A stretch of 64,000 nucleotides of DNA from UBA952 sp044361535 (lineage in GTDB: Bacteria; Bacteroidota; Bacteroidia; Flavobacteriales_D; Crocinitomicaceae), in the NCBI GenBank assembly GCA_044361535.1, contig JBIKIQ010000010.1:62001-126000 (forward strand), written 5' to 3'. Shown here piece after piece: positions 44,278 to 53,700 of the stretch. Under the pieces are notes generated by a model, which did no database searches, had not been told where the DNA came from, and saw only the letters and a program-made list of their open reading frames with translations. How positions within the stretch are numbered: position 1 is the stretch's first letter; each line of letters opens with the position of its first letter. The translations under genes were made by a program, and so were the position numbers.

Positions 44278-45966
44278 TTGTCTAGCGAATTCTTCATAGC
44301 GTTAAAGTTAATAAAATCTGAGGTAAAAGGCCGAAAAGTATCTCGACCTATTGTAAGAATTTCTATAATAAGTATTTCATTAGCAATTATTGTTAATTTG
44401 GTTACATTGGCAGTGGTAACTGGTTTCAAGCAAGAAATTCGACATAAAATCACAGGTTTTGGATCGCATTTTTTTTTAAAGACAGCTGGGGAAGCTTCTC
44501 CATACGAAACCGAACCAATTCCAAAAAATCATCCTGCACTTGAGCAATTAAAAGGATTAGAAAGCACTAAAGGAATCCATGCGGTCGCTTATAAACCGGC
44601 TCTTATTCAATCTAAAGGTAGTGAAAAGAAAATCAAGTTATCCTCGGGTAAAGATTCCATTTTAACTAAGCAAGATGTACAAGGGGTTATTTTTAAAGGG
44701 TTTTCTACTCATGAGCATTGGAGCTTTTTTAGAGAGAACTTTATTGAAGGAAAAATTCCTGATTTTCAACATCAAAAGGATGTTGAGCCAATTGTTGTTT
44801 CAAAAAAAACGGCCTCATTGTTAAATTATAAATTGAAGGATACAATAGATGCATTTTTTGTTAAACAGTCTCCCGTCAAACGCCAATTTGTCATCGAAGG
44901 AATTTATTCAACAGGACTGGATGAATTTGACAAAAAATTGGTTTTAACAAATTTACCAATAGTACAAGAATTAAATGATTGGGGATTGAATGCCTCTATT
45001 CGCATTTTAGATACTCTTTCACAAGGAAACTTAATTGTTTCTGCAGAAGTTACAGGTGGAGATGGCTCCTATCAATACGATTGGGGTGATGGATTTCAAC
45101 GATATGCTGGTTTTATGATTTGTCCTAAAATCGATACCACTATTCGATTGATTACTAAATCAGTCTTCCTTTCCGAAGATAAAAAACAAAAAACATTAAT
45201 TGATACCTCTTTTCTGAAATTAAAGGTGCATAATGCTCCAAATTGTGACTATGTCTTAAATGAAAATGGTGAAATAGAAAAAGAATACCTGGATCAAGCC
45301 GGAAATCATTATAAAATTCACACATCCAATAAAGGATCAATTGAAGTGATGCATTTAGATGGGAAATCAACAAGTTTAAATTTCGTGAGTGGTTTTGAAG
45401 TCGAACTTCAACATTGGGATGATTTAGATAGCAAATCAATTGAACTAAAGAAGTTGGTTGAATTAATACCAGATGAATCCGGTGCAATGCTCGAGGTAAA
45501 TAGTATTAAAGATACAGAAAAAGAACTTTTCTTGTGGTTAGGGTTTCTTGATATTAATGTGCTAATTATATTAGTTTTAATGTTATTAATTGGTATTATC
45601 AATATGGGTTCTGCCATGTTAGTCCTTATTGTTGTTCGAACAAATTTTATAGGAATGATGAAAGCCATTGGCGCATCTAATTGGAAAATCCGAAAAGTAT
45701 TTCTTATTCAGGCTGGCTATTTAATTTTAAGAGGAATGTTTTGGGGTAATTTTATTGGAATTGGTTTTTGTTTTTTACAAAAATATACCGGTTTAATCTC
45801 TTTAAATCCAGAAGTGTATTATCTTTCACAAGTACCCATTCAATTAGATCTAGTACATGTTATAATGTTGAATCTTGGCACTTTGATTGTTTGCCTTTTG
45901 GCTCTTGTCATTCCTAGTTATGTAATTACAAGAATAAATCCGGTTAAAGCCATTCGATTTGACTAG
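44278..45966 (+). CDS. FtsX-like ABC transporter permease with extra domain
   Basis: Inner-membrane permease of the LolC/LolE/MacB class, 562 residues against about 400 normally. First span at about 27-49 (RISIISISLAIIVNLVTLAVVTGF), large periplasmic domain, then three spans at about 425-455, 470-500 and 525-547, and a closing SYVITRINPVKAIRF. Between about residues 238 and 369 (45 kb: 44989-45385) sits an apparent insertion, including VSAEVTGGDGSYQYDWGDG like an SprB/PKD repeat. After it the normal FtsX sequence resumes with SGFEVELQHWDDLDS. The start is TTG (MSSEFFIALKLI matches the family N-terminus). LolD at 36358 could energise it. Confidence 0.85.
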   Translation: MSSEFFIALKLIKSEVKGRKVSRPIVRISIISISLAIIVNLVTLAVVTGFKQEIRHKITGFGSHFFLKTAGEASPYETEPIPKNHPALEQLKGLESTKGIHAVAYKPALIQSKGSEKKIKLSSGKDSILTKQDVQGVIFKGFSTHEHWSFFRENFIEGKIPDFQHQKDVEPIVVSKKTASLLNYKLKDTIDAFFVKQSPVKRQFVIEGIYSTGLDEFDKKLVLTNLPIVQELNDWGLNASIRILDTLSQGNLIVSAEVTGGDGSYQYDWGDGFQRYAGFMICPKIDTTIRLITKSVFLSEDKKQKTLIDTSFLKLKVHNAPNCDYVLNENGEIEKEYLDQAGNHYKIHTSNKGSIEVMHLDGKSTSLNFVSGFEVELQHWDDLDSKSIELKKLVELIPDESGAMLEVNSIKDTEKELFLWLGFLDINVLIILVLMLLIGIINMGSAMLVLIVVRTNFIGMMKAIGASNWKIRKVFLIQAGYLILRGMFWGNFIGIGFCFLQKYTGLISLNPEVYYLSQVPIQLDLVHVIMLNLGTLIVCLLALVIPSYVITRINPVKAIRFD

Positions 45967-46340
45967 TTCGATGCTTTTTTCATTGCTTCTTCTTGTGCCT
46001 TTTTACTGATCTCATCATTACGTTTACTCACCTTTTCTTGAATTTCTTTCCACTCCGGACATTTACCAATAGCCAAGTTCCCTTTACAGTGATTTATTAT
46101 TTCTTTCTGTTTTTTCATGTAATTTCTCACTCGAGGCATCAATTTTCCAGTATCCAGATCTTTAAATTCCTTACCCATTGTTTCTTGTCTGATGTCAAGC
46201 TGTTCATTTATAACGATTTCAGCGGCATGTGCACATTCACAAGGGGTTTTAAGTTTCTTAACATCAATAGAGTCTACTTTATTGGTGCATGAAAAAGTTA
46301 TAAAAAGAACTGTAAATATTAAAATTACTTGTAATTTCAT
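45963..46340 (-). CDS. Small Lys-rich lipoprotein, unknown function
   Basis: A 125-residue protein with a lipoprotein leader (MKLQVILIFTVLFITFSC, Cys at residue 18). The body has several Cys residues (TPCECAHAAE, NHCKGN, GKCPEW) and a Lys/Glu-rich helical tail. No family recognised. It is convergent with the permease gene (4-base overlap) and divergent from the gamma-carbonic anhydrase gene. Confidence 0.75.
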   Translation of the reverse strand: MKLQVILIFTVLFITFSCTNKVDSIDVKKLKTPCECAHAAEIVINEQLDIRQETMGKEFKDLDTGKLMPRVRNYMKKQKEIINHCKGNLAIGKCPEWKEIQEKVSKRNDEISKKAQEEAMKKASN

Positions 46341-46400
46341 CGAAACGTTTATTAGTTGAACGCAAATTTAGAGATTAAAAATTGAATAATTTAAGGGTGA

Positions 46401-46913
46401 ATGGCATTAATTAAAATGTGTAACGGAAACGAACCTCAATTTGGTTCAGAATGTTGGCTAGCGGAGAATGCTACCGTAGTTGGAGATGTTATTACTGGAG
46501 ATGAATGTTCCATTTGGTTTAATGCAGTAGTTCGAGGCGATGTTAATTCAATACGTCTTGGAAACAGAGTGAATATTCAAGATGGTGCTGTTATACATTG
46601 TACTTATCAAAAAACAAAAGTTCACCTTGGCGATAATGTATCTATTGGTCACAATGCAATTATTCATGGTTGTACTATTGAAGATAATGTGCTCGTCGGT
46701 ATGGGTGCTATTGTAATGGATAATTGCTACATTGAATCGAATTGTATTATTGCAGCAGGTGCTGTTTTAACAGAAAATACACGCGTTGAATCATGGTCAA
46801 TCTATGCTGGAGTGCCTGCTAAAAAAGTTAAAGATTTGTCACCTGAATTATTTGCCGGCGAAGTACAACGCATTGCAACCAATTATAAGATGTATGCAGG
46901 TTGGTTCAAATAA
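46401..46913 (+). CDS. Gamma-carbonic anhydrase family protein
   Basis: Left-handed beta-helix trimer of the YrdA/PaaY type, 170 residues. Hexapeptide-repeat pattern spans the whole protein; the zinc-histidine positions are seen in VIHCTYQKTKVHLGDN, SIGHNAIIHGCTI (two His). The strand RGDVNSIRLGNRVNIQDGAVIH is diagnostic. Whether it is active as a carbonic anhydrase is not clear from sequence. Monocistronic. Confidence 0.92.
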   Translation: MALIKMCNGNEPQFGSECWLAENATVVGDVITGDECSIWFNAVVRGDVNSIRLGNRVNIQDGAVIHCTYQKTKVHLGDNVSIGHNAIIHGCTIEDNVLVGMGAIVMDNCYIESNCIIAAGAVLTENTRVESWSIYAGVPAKKVKDLSPELFAGEVQRIATNYKMYAGWFK

Positions 46914-46922
46914 TTGATGAAT

Positions 46923-47735
46923 TTATTTTTTAGGATGATTTGGAAAAGTAAATAGCGAATTCGCATTTAAACTTTCGGTCATCAGTTTTATATCGTAGGG
47001 AACGGTTGATTTATTTGCTTCATAATCTAAATTTTCATCAATAAGGTAACCAGAGGTTCTTCCATGTTCCCATTTAAAGTACATTTGAACTGTTTTTCCT
47101 AAAAGGTCTGATAATTCAAAATTTGGTGATTTAGCCAATTCTAGTTTGTTTAAATCCGTTTCCTTAATTAAATATTTATTCGTTTCCATAACATAAGGTT
47201 GATCCCCTTCAATGTAAATACAATCAGGACACTTTGGTGAATTAATTTTTTTAATCTCAGTGATCTTAGTTATTTCATAGATGATTTCTTCATTTATTAT
47301 ACCTCTTTCACCCACACGGTCTTCTGTATTCAATGTCCAATTTTCGGGAAGTTCGTCAATTTTTACGTAGAGATAATTTAAGGAATCTAAGGCTTCATAA
47401 GCAAACAGTAATTCATCGTAGTAGTAACTTTTTCCATTTTTAGTGAAGAAGTAACCATCTCGACAATAAGATGAAAAAGGCCCACAAGTATAATTCATTT
47501 CTAAATCATTCCTTACCAATCCGTGAGTCAATGTCTCGCGAATAACAATATCGTCTGTGTAATAGTCATAGTCTTTTTGAATAACATAATTTATTCCATT
47601 GACCGTATAAAAGATGAGATTCTTATCAGAACCAGCAACATCAGTGTATATACCAGAAGGAAAAGTTTGACTCTTTACAAAAGAAGAACTTGATAGAAAA
47701 AATATAACATATAAGGTGAAAATACGAATTAACAT
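46923..47735 (-). CDS. Exported protein, unknown function
   Basis: A 270-residue protein with a signal peptide (MLIRIFTLYVIFFLSSSSFVKSQ) and a polar beta-rich body with paired cysteines (YTCGPFSSYCRDG, SPKCPDCIY). The frame opens at 47780, but the ATG at 47733-47735 fits the leader better. No family recognised. It sits between two convergent/divergent neighbours with no partner gene. Confidence 0.7.
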   Translation of the reverse strand: MLIRIFTLYVIFFLSSSSFVKSQTFPSGIYTDVAGSDKNLIFYTVNGINYVIQKDYDYYTDDIVIRETLTHGLVRNDLEMNYTCGPFSSYCRDGYFFTKNGKSYYYDELLFAYEALDSLNYLYVKIDELPENWTLNTEDRVGERGIINEEIIYEITKITEIKKINSPKCPDCIYIEGDQPYVMETNKYLIKETDLNKLELAKSPNFELSDLLGKTVQMYFKWEHGRTSGYLIDENLDYEANKSTVPYDIKLMTESLNANSLFTFPNHPKK

Positions 47736-47843
47736 AGTTGGAATTTGGAAAAAAAACCGAATGTAGGAAAAACGTTTCATTTTTCTTGCGAAATTTTAAA
47801 AAAAATATTTTCTATCAATCCTTGCAGATAAAATAAGAAATTG

Positions 47844-47851
47844 TATCTTTG
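47844..47851 (+). promoter_or_regulatory. Promoter of the rplM ribosomal operon
   Basis: TATCTTTG matches TAnnTTTG exactly; a TTG at 47822-47824 lies about 19 bases upstream, the typical -33 spacing. The GTG start of rplM is about 43 bases downstream. Confidence 0.65.
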
Positions 47852-47893
47852 CACTCCGATTTTGGGAAAAGTGTTCAATTAAAGTAAAGAATT

Positions 47894-48349
47894 GTGGATA
47901 CGTTAAGTTACAAAACAGTTTCTGTAAACAAGGAGAAAGCAGAAAAAAAATGGTATGTTGTGGATGCAACTGATAAACATGTTGGAAGATTGGCTAGTAC
48001 TGTAGCGAAAGTGATTCGTGGTAAGTACAAACCGTCGTACACACCACATGCTGATTGTGGAGATAACATTATTATTATCAACGCAGAGAAAATTTCTTTC
48101 TCAGGAAACAAGACAGCAGATAAGGTGTATACGAGATACACAGGATATCCTGGAGGTCAGCGATTTACAACGGTTGATGAATTATTGAAAAAACATCCTG
48201 AAAGAATTCTTGAAAAAGCAGTTCGTGGAATGTTGCCAAAAAATGCTCTGGGCAGAGCACTTTATAGAAATTTGAGAGTTTATGCTGGTTCAAATCATAA
48301 CCACGATGCTCAAAACCCAGAAATACTAAATATTGATTCATTAAAATAA
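47894..48349 (+). CDS. rplM: 50S ribosomal protein L13
   Basis: Ribosomal large-subunit protein, 151 residues. Signature: WYVVDATDKHVGRLASTVAKVIRGKYKPSYTPHADCGD, then YTRYTGYPGGQRF and AVRGMLPKNALGRALYRNLRVYAGSNHNH. The start is a GTG at 47894, which keeps the conserved N-terminal SYKTVSV. It is first in the block rplM-rpsI-rpsB-tsf; a 12-base gap separates it from rpsI. Confidence 0.98.
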   Translation: MDTLSYKTVSVNKEKAEKKWYVVDATDKHVGRLASTVAKVIRGKYKPSYTPHADCGDNIIIINAEKISFSGNKTADKVYTRYTGYPGGQRFTTVDELLKKHPERILEKAVRGMLPKNALGRALYRNLRVYAGSNHNHDAQNPEILNIDSLK

Positions 48350-48361
48350 TTTATACGATTC

Positions 48362-48748
48362 ATGGAAGTTATCAATACATTAGGAAGAAGAAAAACAGCG
48401 GTTGCTCGTGTATATCTTTCTAAAGGAAATGGAAATATTACAATCAATAACAAAGACTTTAAAGTTGCATTTCCTATCGATATTCTACAAGCCAAAATAA
48501 ATCAACCTTTTGCTGCTACCGACACGGTTGGTCAGTATGATGTTAAGGTTAATGTTTTTGGTGGAGGAATTAATGGTCAGGCGGAAGCAATTCGATTAGG
48601 TATTTCTAGAGCTTTGGTTGAAATTTCTGAAGACAACAAACCTAATTTGCGTTCTGAAGGGTTGTTGACACGTGATCCAAGAATGGTTGAGCGTAAGAAA
48701 CCAGGTCGTCCAAAAGCAAGAAAAAGATTCCAATTCTCCAAACGTTAA
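48362..48748 (+). CDS. rpsI: 30S ribosomal protein S9
   Basis: Ribosomal small-subunit protein, 128 residues, with the C-terminal tail ending RPKARKRFQFSKR that reaches the P site. Conserved blocks: GRRKTAVARVYL, GGGINGQAEAIRLGISRALVE, LRSEGLLTRDPRMVERKKPGRPKARK. Normal length. Translated just after rplM. Confidence 0.98.
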   Translation: MEVINTLGRRKTAVARVYLSKGNGNITINNKDFKVAFPIDILQAKINQPFAATDTVGQYDVKVNVFGGGINGQAEAIRLGISRALVEISEDNKPNLRSEGLLTRDPRMVERKKPGRPKARKRFQFSKR

Positions 48749-48842
48749 TATTTTTGGAGGTTTAGTATCCAAGCTTGTGAGTATTTTCCATTTTGGACCC
48801 TTGCAAGTTGATTTAGTAATAGGAAAGTAAACAAATAAATAT
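48749..48842 (+). promoter_or_regulatory. Possible structured leader before rpsB
   Basis: The 94-base gap holds short complementary pieces: AAGCTTG near 48772 can pair with CAAGTT near 48806, with a small inner TCCATTTTGGA hairpin. This resembles the kind of leader that some ribosomal genes use for feedback, but I cannot match it to a named class and the pairing is weak. Confidence 0.25.
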
Positions 48843-49634
48843 ATGTCTAAAGTAAATTTTGATTCATTATTAGATGCCGGAGTTCATTTCGGTCACTTAA
48901 AAAGAAAATGGAATCCTGCAATGGCTCCGTACATTTTTGCAGAGAAAAAAGGAATTCACATTATTGATCTTAATAAAACTATTGTTCACCTTGAGCAAGC
49001 TTGTGCTGCGATGAAACAAATCGCTAAGTCAGGTAAAAAAGTTTTGTTTGTTGCCACTAAAAAACAAGCAAAAGAAATTATCGCTCAAAAAGTTACAGAG
49101 ATTAACATGCCTTATGTAACTGAAAGATGGACAGGAGGAATGTTAACAAACTTCCAAACGACTAGAAAATCAATTCGTAAGATGGCTAACATCGACAAGA
49201 TGAAGATTGATGGAACATGGGATACGTTGAATAAAAGAGAGAAATTATTTAAATCTCGTCAAAGAGAGAAATTAGAAAAAACATTCGGTTCAATCGCAGA
49301 CATGACTCGTCAGCCTGCAGCTATTTTTATCATTGACATTTTAAAAGAGCACATTGCTTTGGCTGAAGCGAAAAAATTGAATATTCCTACTTTCGCAATG
49401 GTTGATACCAATTCAAATCCGAAATTTGTTGATTTTCCTATTCCAGCAAATGATGATGCTACAAAATCTATAACAATTATTTTAGATCAAATTTGTGCTG
49501 CTATCAAAGAGGGATTGGAAGAAAGAAAGAATTCTAAAGGTTCTGATAAAGATTCAAATGAAGTTACAGCCGAGGTTACTGAAGTAGCTCAAGCAGAGGT
49601 TTCTACGGATTCTCAAACAACTACAGAAAATTAA
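48843..49634 (+). CDS. rpsB: 30S ribosomal protein S2
   Basis: Ribosomal small-subunit protein, 263 residues. Typical blocks: LLDAGVHFGHLKRKWNPAMAPYIF, GIHIIDLNKTI, VTERWTGGMLTNFQTTRKSI and IPTFAMVDTNSNPKFVDFPIPANDDATKSI. A C-terminal tail of about 35 residues rich in Glu/Thr/Val follows, common in this phylum. It is followed by tsf after 12 bases. Confidence 0.98.
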   Translation: MSKVNFDSLLDAGVHFGHLKRKWNPAMAPYIFAEKKGIHIIDLNKTIVHLEQACAAMKQIAKSGKKVLFVATKKQAKEIIAQKVTEINMPYVTERWTGGMLTNFQTTRKSIRKMANIDKMKIDGTWDTLNKREKLFKSRQREKLEKTFGSIADMTRQPAAIFIIDILKEHIALAEAKKLNIPTFAMVDTNSNPKFVDFPIPANDDATKSITIILDQICAAIKEGLEERKNSKGSDKDSNEVTAEVTEVAQAEVSTDSQTTTEN

Positions 49635-49646
49635 AAATTATATAAA

Positions 49647-50477
49647 ATGGCAATTACTGCATCCGATGTAAATAAATTACGCCAGCAAACAGGTGCTGGT
49701 ATGATGGATTGTAAAAATGCTCTAGTTGAGTCAAATGGTGATTTTGAAGCGGCTATTGATATTTTACGTAAGAAAGGTCAAAAAATCGCTGCTAAGAGAG
49801 GTGACAATGAAGCTAAAGAAGGAGTTGTTTTAGCTCAAGCCTCGGCAGATGGAAAAAGTGGAGTTATTCTTACATTGAATTGTGAAACTGATTTCGTTGC
49901 AAAAAACGAAGGGTATGTTTCTCTAGTTCAATCATTGGTGGATTTAGCTTTGGCTAATAAGCCTGAAACTGTTGATCAATTGATGGCACTTTCGTATGAC
50001 GAAAGATTGTCTGTTTCTGAAAAAATAACTGAGCAGATTGGTGTAATTGGTGAAAAATTAGATTTGTCTAGTTATGCTGTTGTTAACGGTGAGAAAGTGG
50101 TTGCATACAATCACCCAGGTAATCAGTTAGCTACTCTTGTTGGCTTTTCAGCTGACGGTGCGGATATGAACGAAGTAGGACGTCAAGTGGCAATGCAAGT
50201 TGCAGCAATGAATCCTATTGCAATTGATAAGTCAGGTGTTGATGAAAACACAATCAGCCGTGAATTGGAAATTGGTAAGGAGTTGGCAATTCAAGAAGGA
50301 AAGCCTGCTGAAATGGCTGATAAAATTGCACAAGGCAGATTAAATAAGTTCTTCAAAGAAAGCACCTTATTGAGTCAACAATTTATTAGAGATGAGAAAG
50401 TTACAGTTGAACAATTTTTAGATAATACTTCAAAAGGTTTAACCGTTACGGATTTTAAAAGATTTTCATTAAGCTAA
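49647..50477 (+). CDS. tsf: Elongation factor Ts
   Basis: Nucleotide exchange factor for EF-Tu, 276 residues. The N-terminal UBA-like motif VNKLRQQTGAGMMDCKNALVESNGDFEAAIDILRKKG and the TLNCETDFVAKNE block are conserved; AMNPIAIDKSGVD is the dimer-domain motif. It is the last gene of the block and is followed by a terminator. Confidence 0.98.
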   Translation: MAITASDVNKLRQQTGAGMMDCKNALVESNGDFEAAIDILRKKGQKIAAKRGDNEAKEGVVLAQASADGKSGVILTLNCETDFVAKNEGYVSLVQSLVDLALANKPETVDQLMALSYDERLSVSEKITEQIGVIGEKLDLSSYAVVNGEKVVAYNHPGNQLATLVGFSADGADMNEVGRQVAMQVAAMNPIAIDKSGVDENTISRELEIGKELAIQEGKPAEMADKIAQGRLNKFFKESTLLSQQFIRDEKVTVEQFLDNTSKGLTVTDFKRFSLS

Positions 50478-50499
50478 TTAATGAGTTAGTGTTATATTA

Positions 50500-50526
50500 A
50501 AAGCTGTCTTATGGGCAGCTTTTTTT
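50500..50526 (+). terminator. Rho-independent terminator after tsf
   Basis: AAAGCTGTC (50500-50508), loop TTATG, GGCAGCTTT (50514-50522) with one T-G pair, then T residues. 22 bases after the tsf stop. Confidence 0.92.
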
Positions 50527-50746
50527 ATTTCCTCTTAATTCGGATAACGTTTTTAGTTGAGCATTCGATAGCACATGTCACTCATTATTCCAATATCAAG
50601 AATAATGGCTTATAATCTGAATTATTTAGTGTTTAGTTAAATAAAAATGAAATGGAGCTTTCCGAGATCCTTTTCTTGAAGTCAAGTTGAATAAATCACT
50701 AGAAGATGTATCTCAATTTTAAGATTTTTTATTGAGAAAGTCTATT
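50527..50746. other. Intergenic gap without recognised gene
   Basis: This 220-base stretch contains no credible frame. It has an 8-bp inverted repeat CATTATTC/GAATAATG at 50583-50607 without a T-run, and TCTCAAT/ATTGAGA near 50711-50738, next to T-rich sequence, which could act as a weak terminator for the minus-strand gene. Confidence 0.4.
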
Positions 50747-53700
50747 TTATTTTACTATTACTATTGGGTTATTCCAGATTTTAGTCTCTGTTTTTATTTG
50801 GATGTTATACATACCTTGAGCTAAAGTAGGGGAAATAAGCAAATGCGTTTTATTGTTCCCAGTTTCTCTTTTGATGATAGTACCTTTTTGATCGATTAAT
50901 GCAATGGAATAGGTCCCATTCAATTCAATAGCAATATTCTCGCCCGCTCTAACAGGATTTGGGTAAATAATAGGAGCGAAATTTTCTTGATCATTTATAG
51001 TTGCCAGATTACCTATATTAATATTATCCAAGTAAATTACGTTGCCATATCGACCAATATTACGAAAAGCAACCTGTAGGTTTGTTTCATTTGAAAATGA
51101 ACTTAAATCTAATGAGTCAGTGCGCCATTGGGTAGAAGTTGGAGTGAAGTATTCTTGGAAATCTGGGGATGTCGCCAAATCTGTTCCTCCTTTCAGATAG
51201 AGGGATTGATAGATGGAACCGCAATCTGTTGATACTAAAACCTCTAATGTGTCGCTGTATCCTGCTCCCCAACGTGCATAAGCAACATCAAATTTCAAAT
51301 AGGAATTTGTTAATATTGACGAAGGTTCTAAATACATAATAAGATCATCAGCATTTCCCTGAGAATCATTGTTGTAATTATCAAAAATAGTTGATTGACT
51401 TGTTGCTCCAAATCCTCCGGCATTGGATGAGAGTGACCATTGTGCATCATTATTAGGGTTGTCTATACTCCAACCACTGGGTACAAATGTTCCTTCAAAT
51501 CCTTCGGAAACTGATGTGGGCAATGTAAAGTTATTCACTGTTACTTGTATTGTGTCTGAATCAGTATTTCCATTTCCATCCGTAATTTGAAGTATTGCTA
51601 TATGACTACCAGCTTCAGTAAATAAAACAGAAGGATTACGCTGAGTAGATGAATTTGGAAAACCAGTTGGGAAAGTCCAGTTCCAGCTAGCATTCGAATG
51701 ATTTAGGAAGGAATGATCTTCAAAATAAAATGAATCTATTGCACAAACAACTTCTTGTGATAATTTATCAACCATAGCTCTAGCAATAGGAAAGGAAGGT
51801 GCTTCATTCAAATTGCTTTCCCATATGCCTTTTCCATAGCTTGCTAATCTAATTTTTCCATCTCGGTAGAACGGTTGAAAGATATTCCCACTTGTAAATA
51901 AAGGCAACCCGCTATTGTCAAGTTGAAATTGAGTTTGATTATTACGATAGTAAACTGCACGGTTGGTTGCAATATAAATTCCTCCATCTGTTCCTGCAAT
52001 ATGATGTAATGCTTGCACTGATTCATTGTTAAATAATGATGATCCTAGATTTTCCCAAGTTTGACCAGAATTACTGGTTCTAAAAACTTTAAATCCATTT
52101 GAACCATCGGGATAAGCCAACCAAAGTTCATTTTCATCAAGTGGATTAATTGCTAATAACATGCGTCTACTATTTCCACTTGGTTTATTGAGTTGTACCC
52201 ATGAAATCCCACCGTCTGTAGTTTTCCAAAGAATTCCATTAGAACCTGACGAGGGTTGCTGATTAACGTATATTACGTTAGGATTACTTGATGATATTTC
52301 AATGTATTTTATTTGATTATTTGAATTTGTTCCAAAGGAATAGAGCAGATTAAAAGAAGCTCCACCGTCCGTGGTTTTCCAAATGCTATTGTCTTTCCCA
52401 ATATACGCAATCGAATAACAATTTGGATGAAACTCCATTTCACTTGATTCAGCAGCCCAGTAACTCTCATTTGGTGCCATTCCAAACGCAGCATTTACTA
52501 TGGGATCTGATAAATTAATGGGTATAATTTTCCCGGAAATATCAGAAAAATAAGTCTTGCGGTTTTGTCCAGGATTAACATAACCAGTTGGTGCTTCACC
52601 ACCACCAAGTTCAAGGAAATTACCAGAGCCATAATTTTCATGATACGCTAAATTCCCGTTATGATAGAGTCCACCAACTAGTACATCTTCATTCCATCCA
52701 CTGTCAAATCCCCAATAATCAGAACCATGAACACCCGACATACGAAACTCATAATTAGAATTAAAAAAATCATTAGAGCGATAAATGCCCCCATCCGTTG
52801 AAATCCATGCCGTATTTCCAACAATCCTAAAATCCTGCATATCCACGTGCATACTTAATGGTCCACCTACATAACCAGCAACAGACTCAAAACTAATCCC
52901 CCCGTCAGTCGATTTGTATAAATTTAGTCCACCAACTAAAATTTCATCTGGATTTGTTGATGAAGCCATTAGGGCACAATTGTAAAACCCTTGATGATAA
53001 GTCCATTCAGGCCATCCAATGGCTAAGTTGATATGATCTGTGGTGTACGGACCACCTGCCGGTCCATTTGGTAGTGTCCATGTTGATCCACCATCGTCAC
53101 TTCGATAAACCCCAATATAACCAAAATCATTTGCCTTAGCTTCACCAATTAAATAAGCGTAAATACGATTTGGGTCTGCGGGAGTTGTTGCCAATCTAGC
53201 TCCACCATCATTTCGAGCGGCATCAGTTGACATAAACCAGCCATTGCTTTGTACGTTCCAAGTGATACCTATATCCGTTGATTTTAAAAATTCGCAAATA
53301 ATCGATGTTGGATTATTTCGGACAATATATAAAATGGAAAAATCAGCTGTATTTGTTTTAATGTCGTAGGTTTTGTTCGAAAATAATTGTGTCCAATTTG
53401 TACCCCCGTCACTAGAACGAAATAGGCCTTTGTCAGTGCAAGCAAAGATCAGTTGGTCGTTAGTTGGGTGAATAAGTATTTCATTAACACCAAAATTTGA
53501 ATTGGGTAGAACATTTGTCCATGTTTGCCCTCCATTTAATGAACGAAAAACGCCATTATTTCCGCCAGCAAAAACAATATCTGGGTTTGTTGAATGAACT
53601 TCAATAGCCGTAACACCGCTTCCAAAATTTTCATTTAAGGAAACAAGCGTCCAGTTTAATCCCTCATTGCTACTTTTATAGACCTCACCAGGTTCGGTTC

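Noticed and set aside
44247..44453. Longer N-terminus of the NamZ-type protein overlapping the permease gene
   Set aside because: It would precede the lipoprotein leader and overlap the divergent coding start; the lipobox fits the later ATG.
47852..47873. Hairpin CACT..AGTG before rplM considered as a ribosomal leader
   Set aside because: The 5' arm would begin at or before the predicted transcription start that follows the TATCTTTG box, so the stem would not be complete in the transcript.
50583..50607. Inverted repeat CATTATTC/GAATAATG
   Set aside because: Short, AT-rich, with no T-run on either side, so not a terminator; no repeat or mobile element around it.
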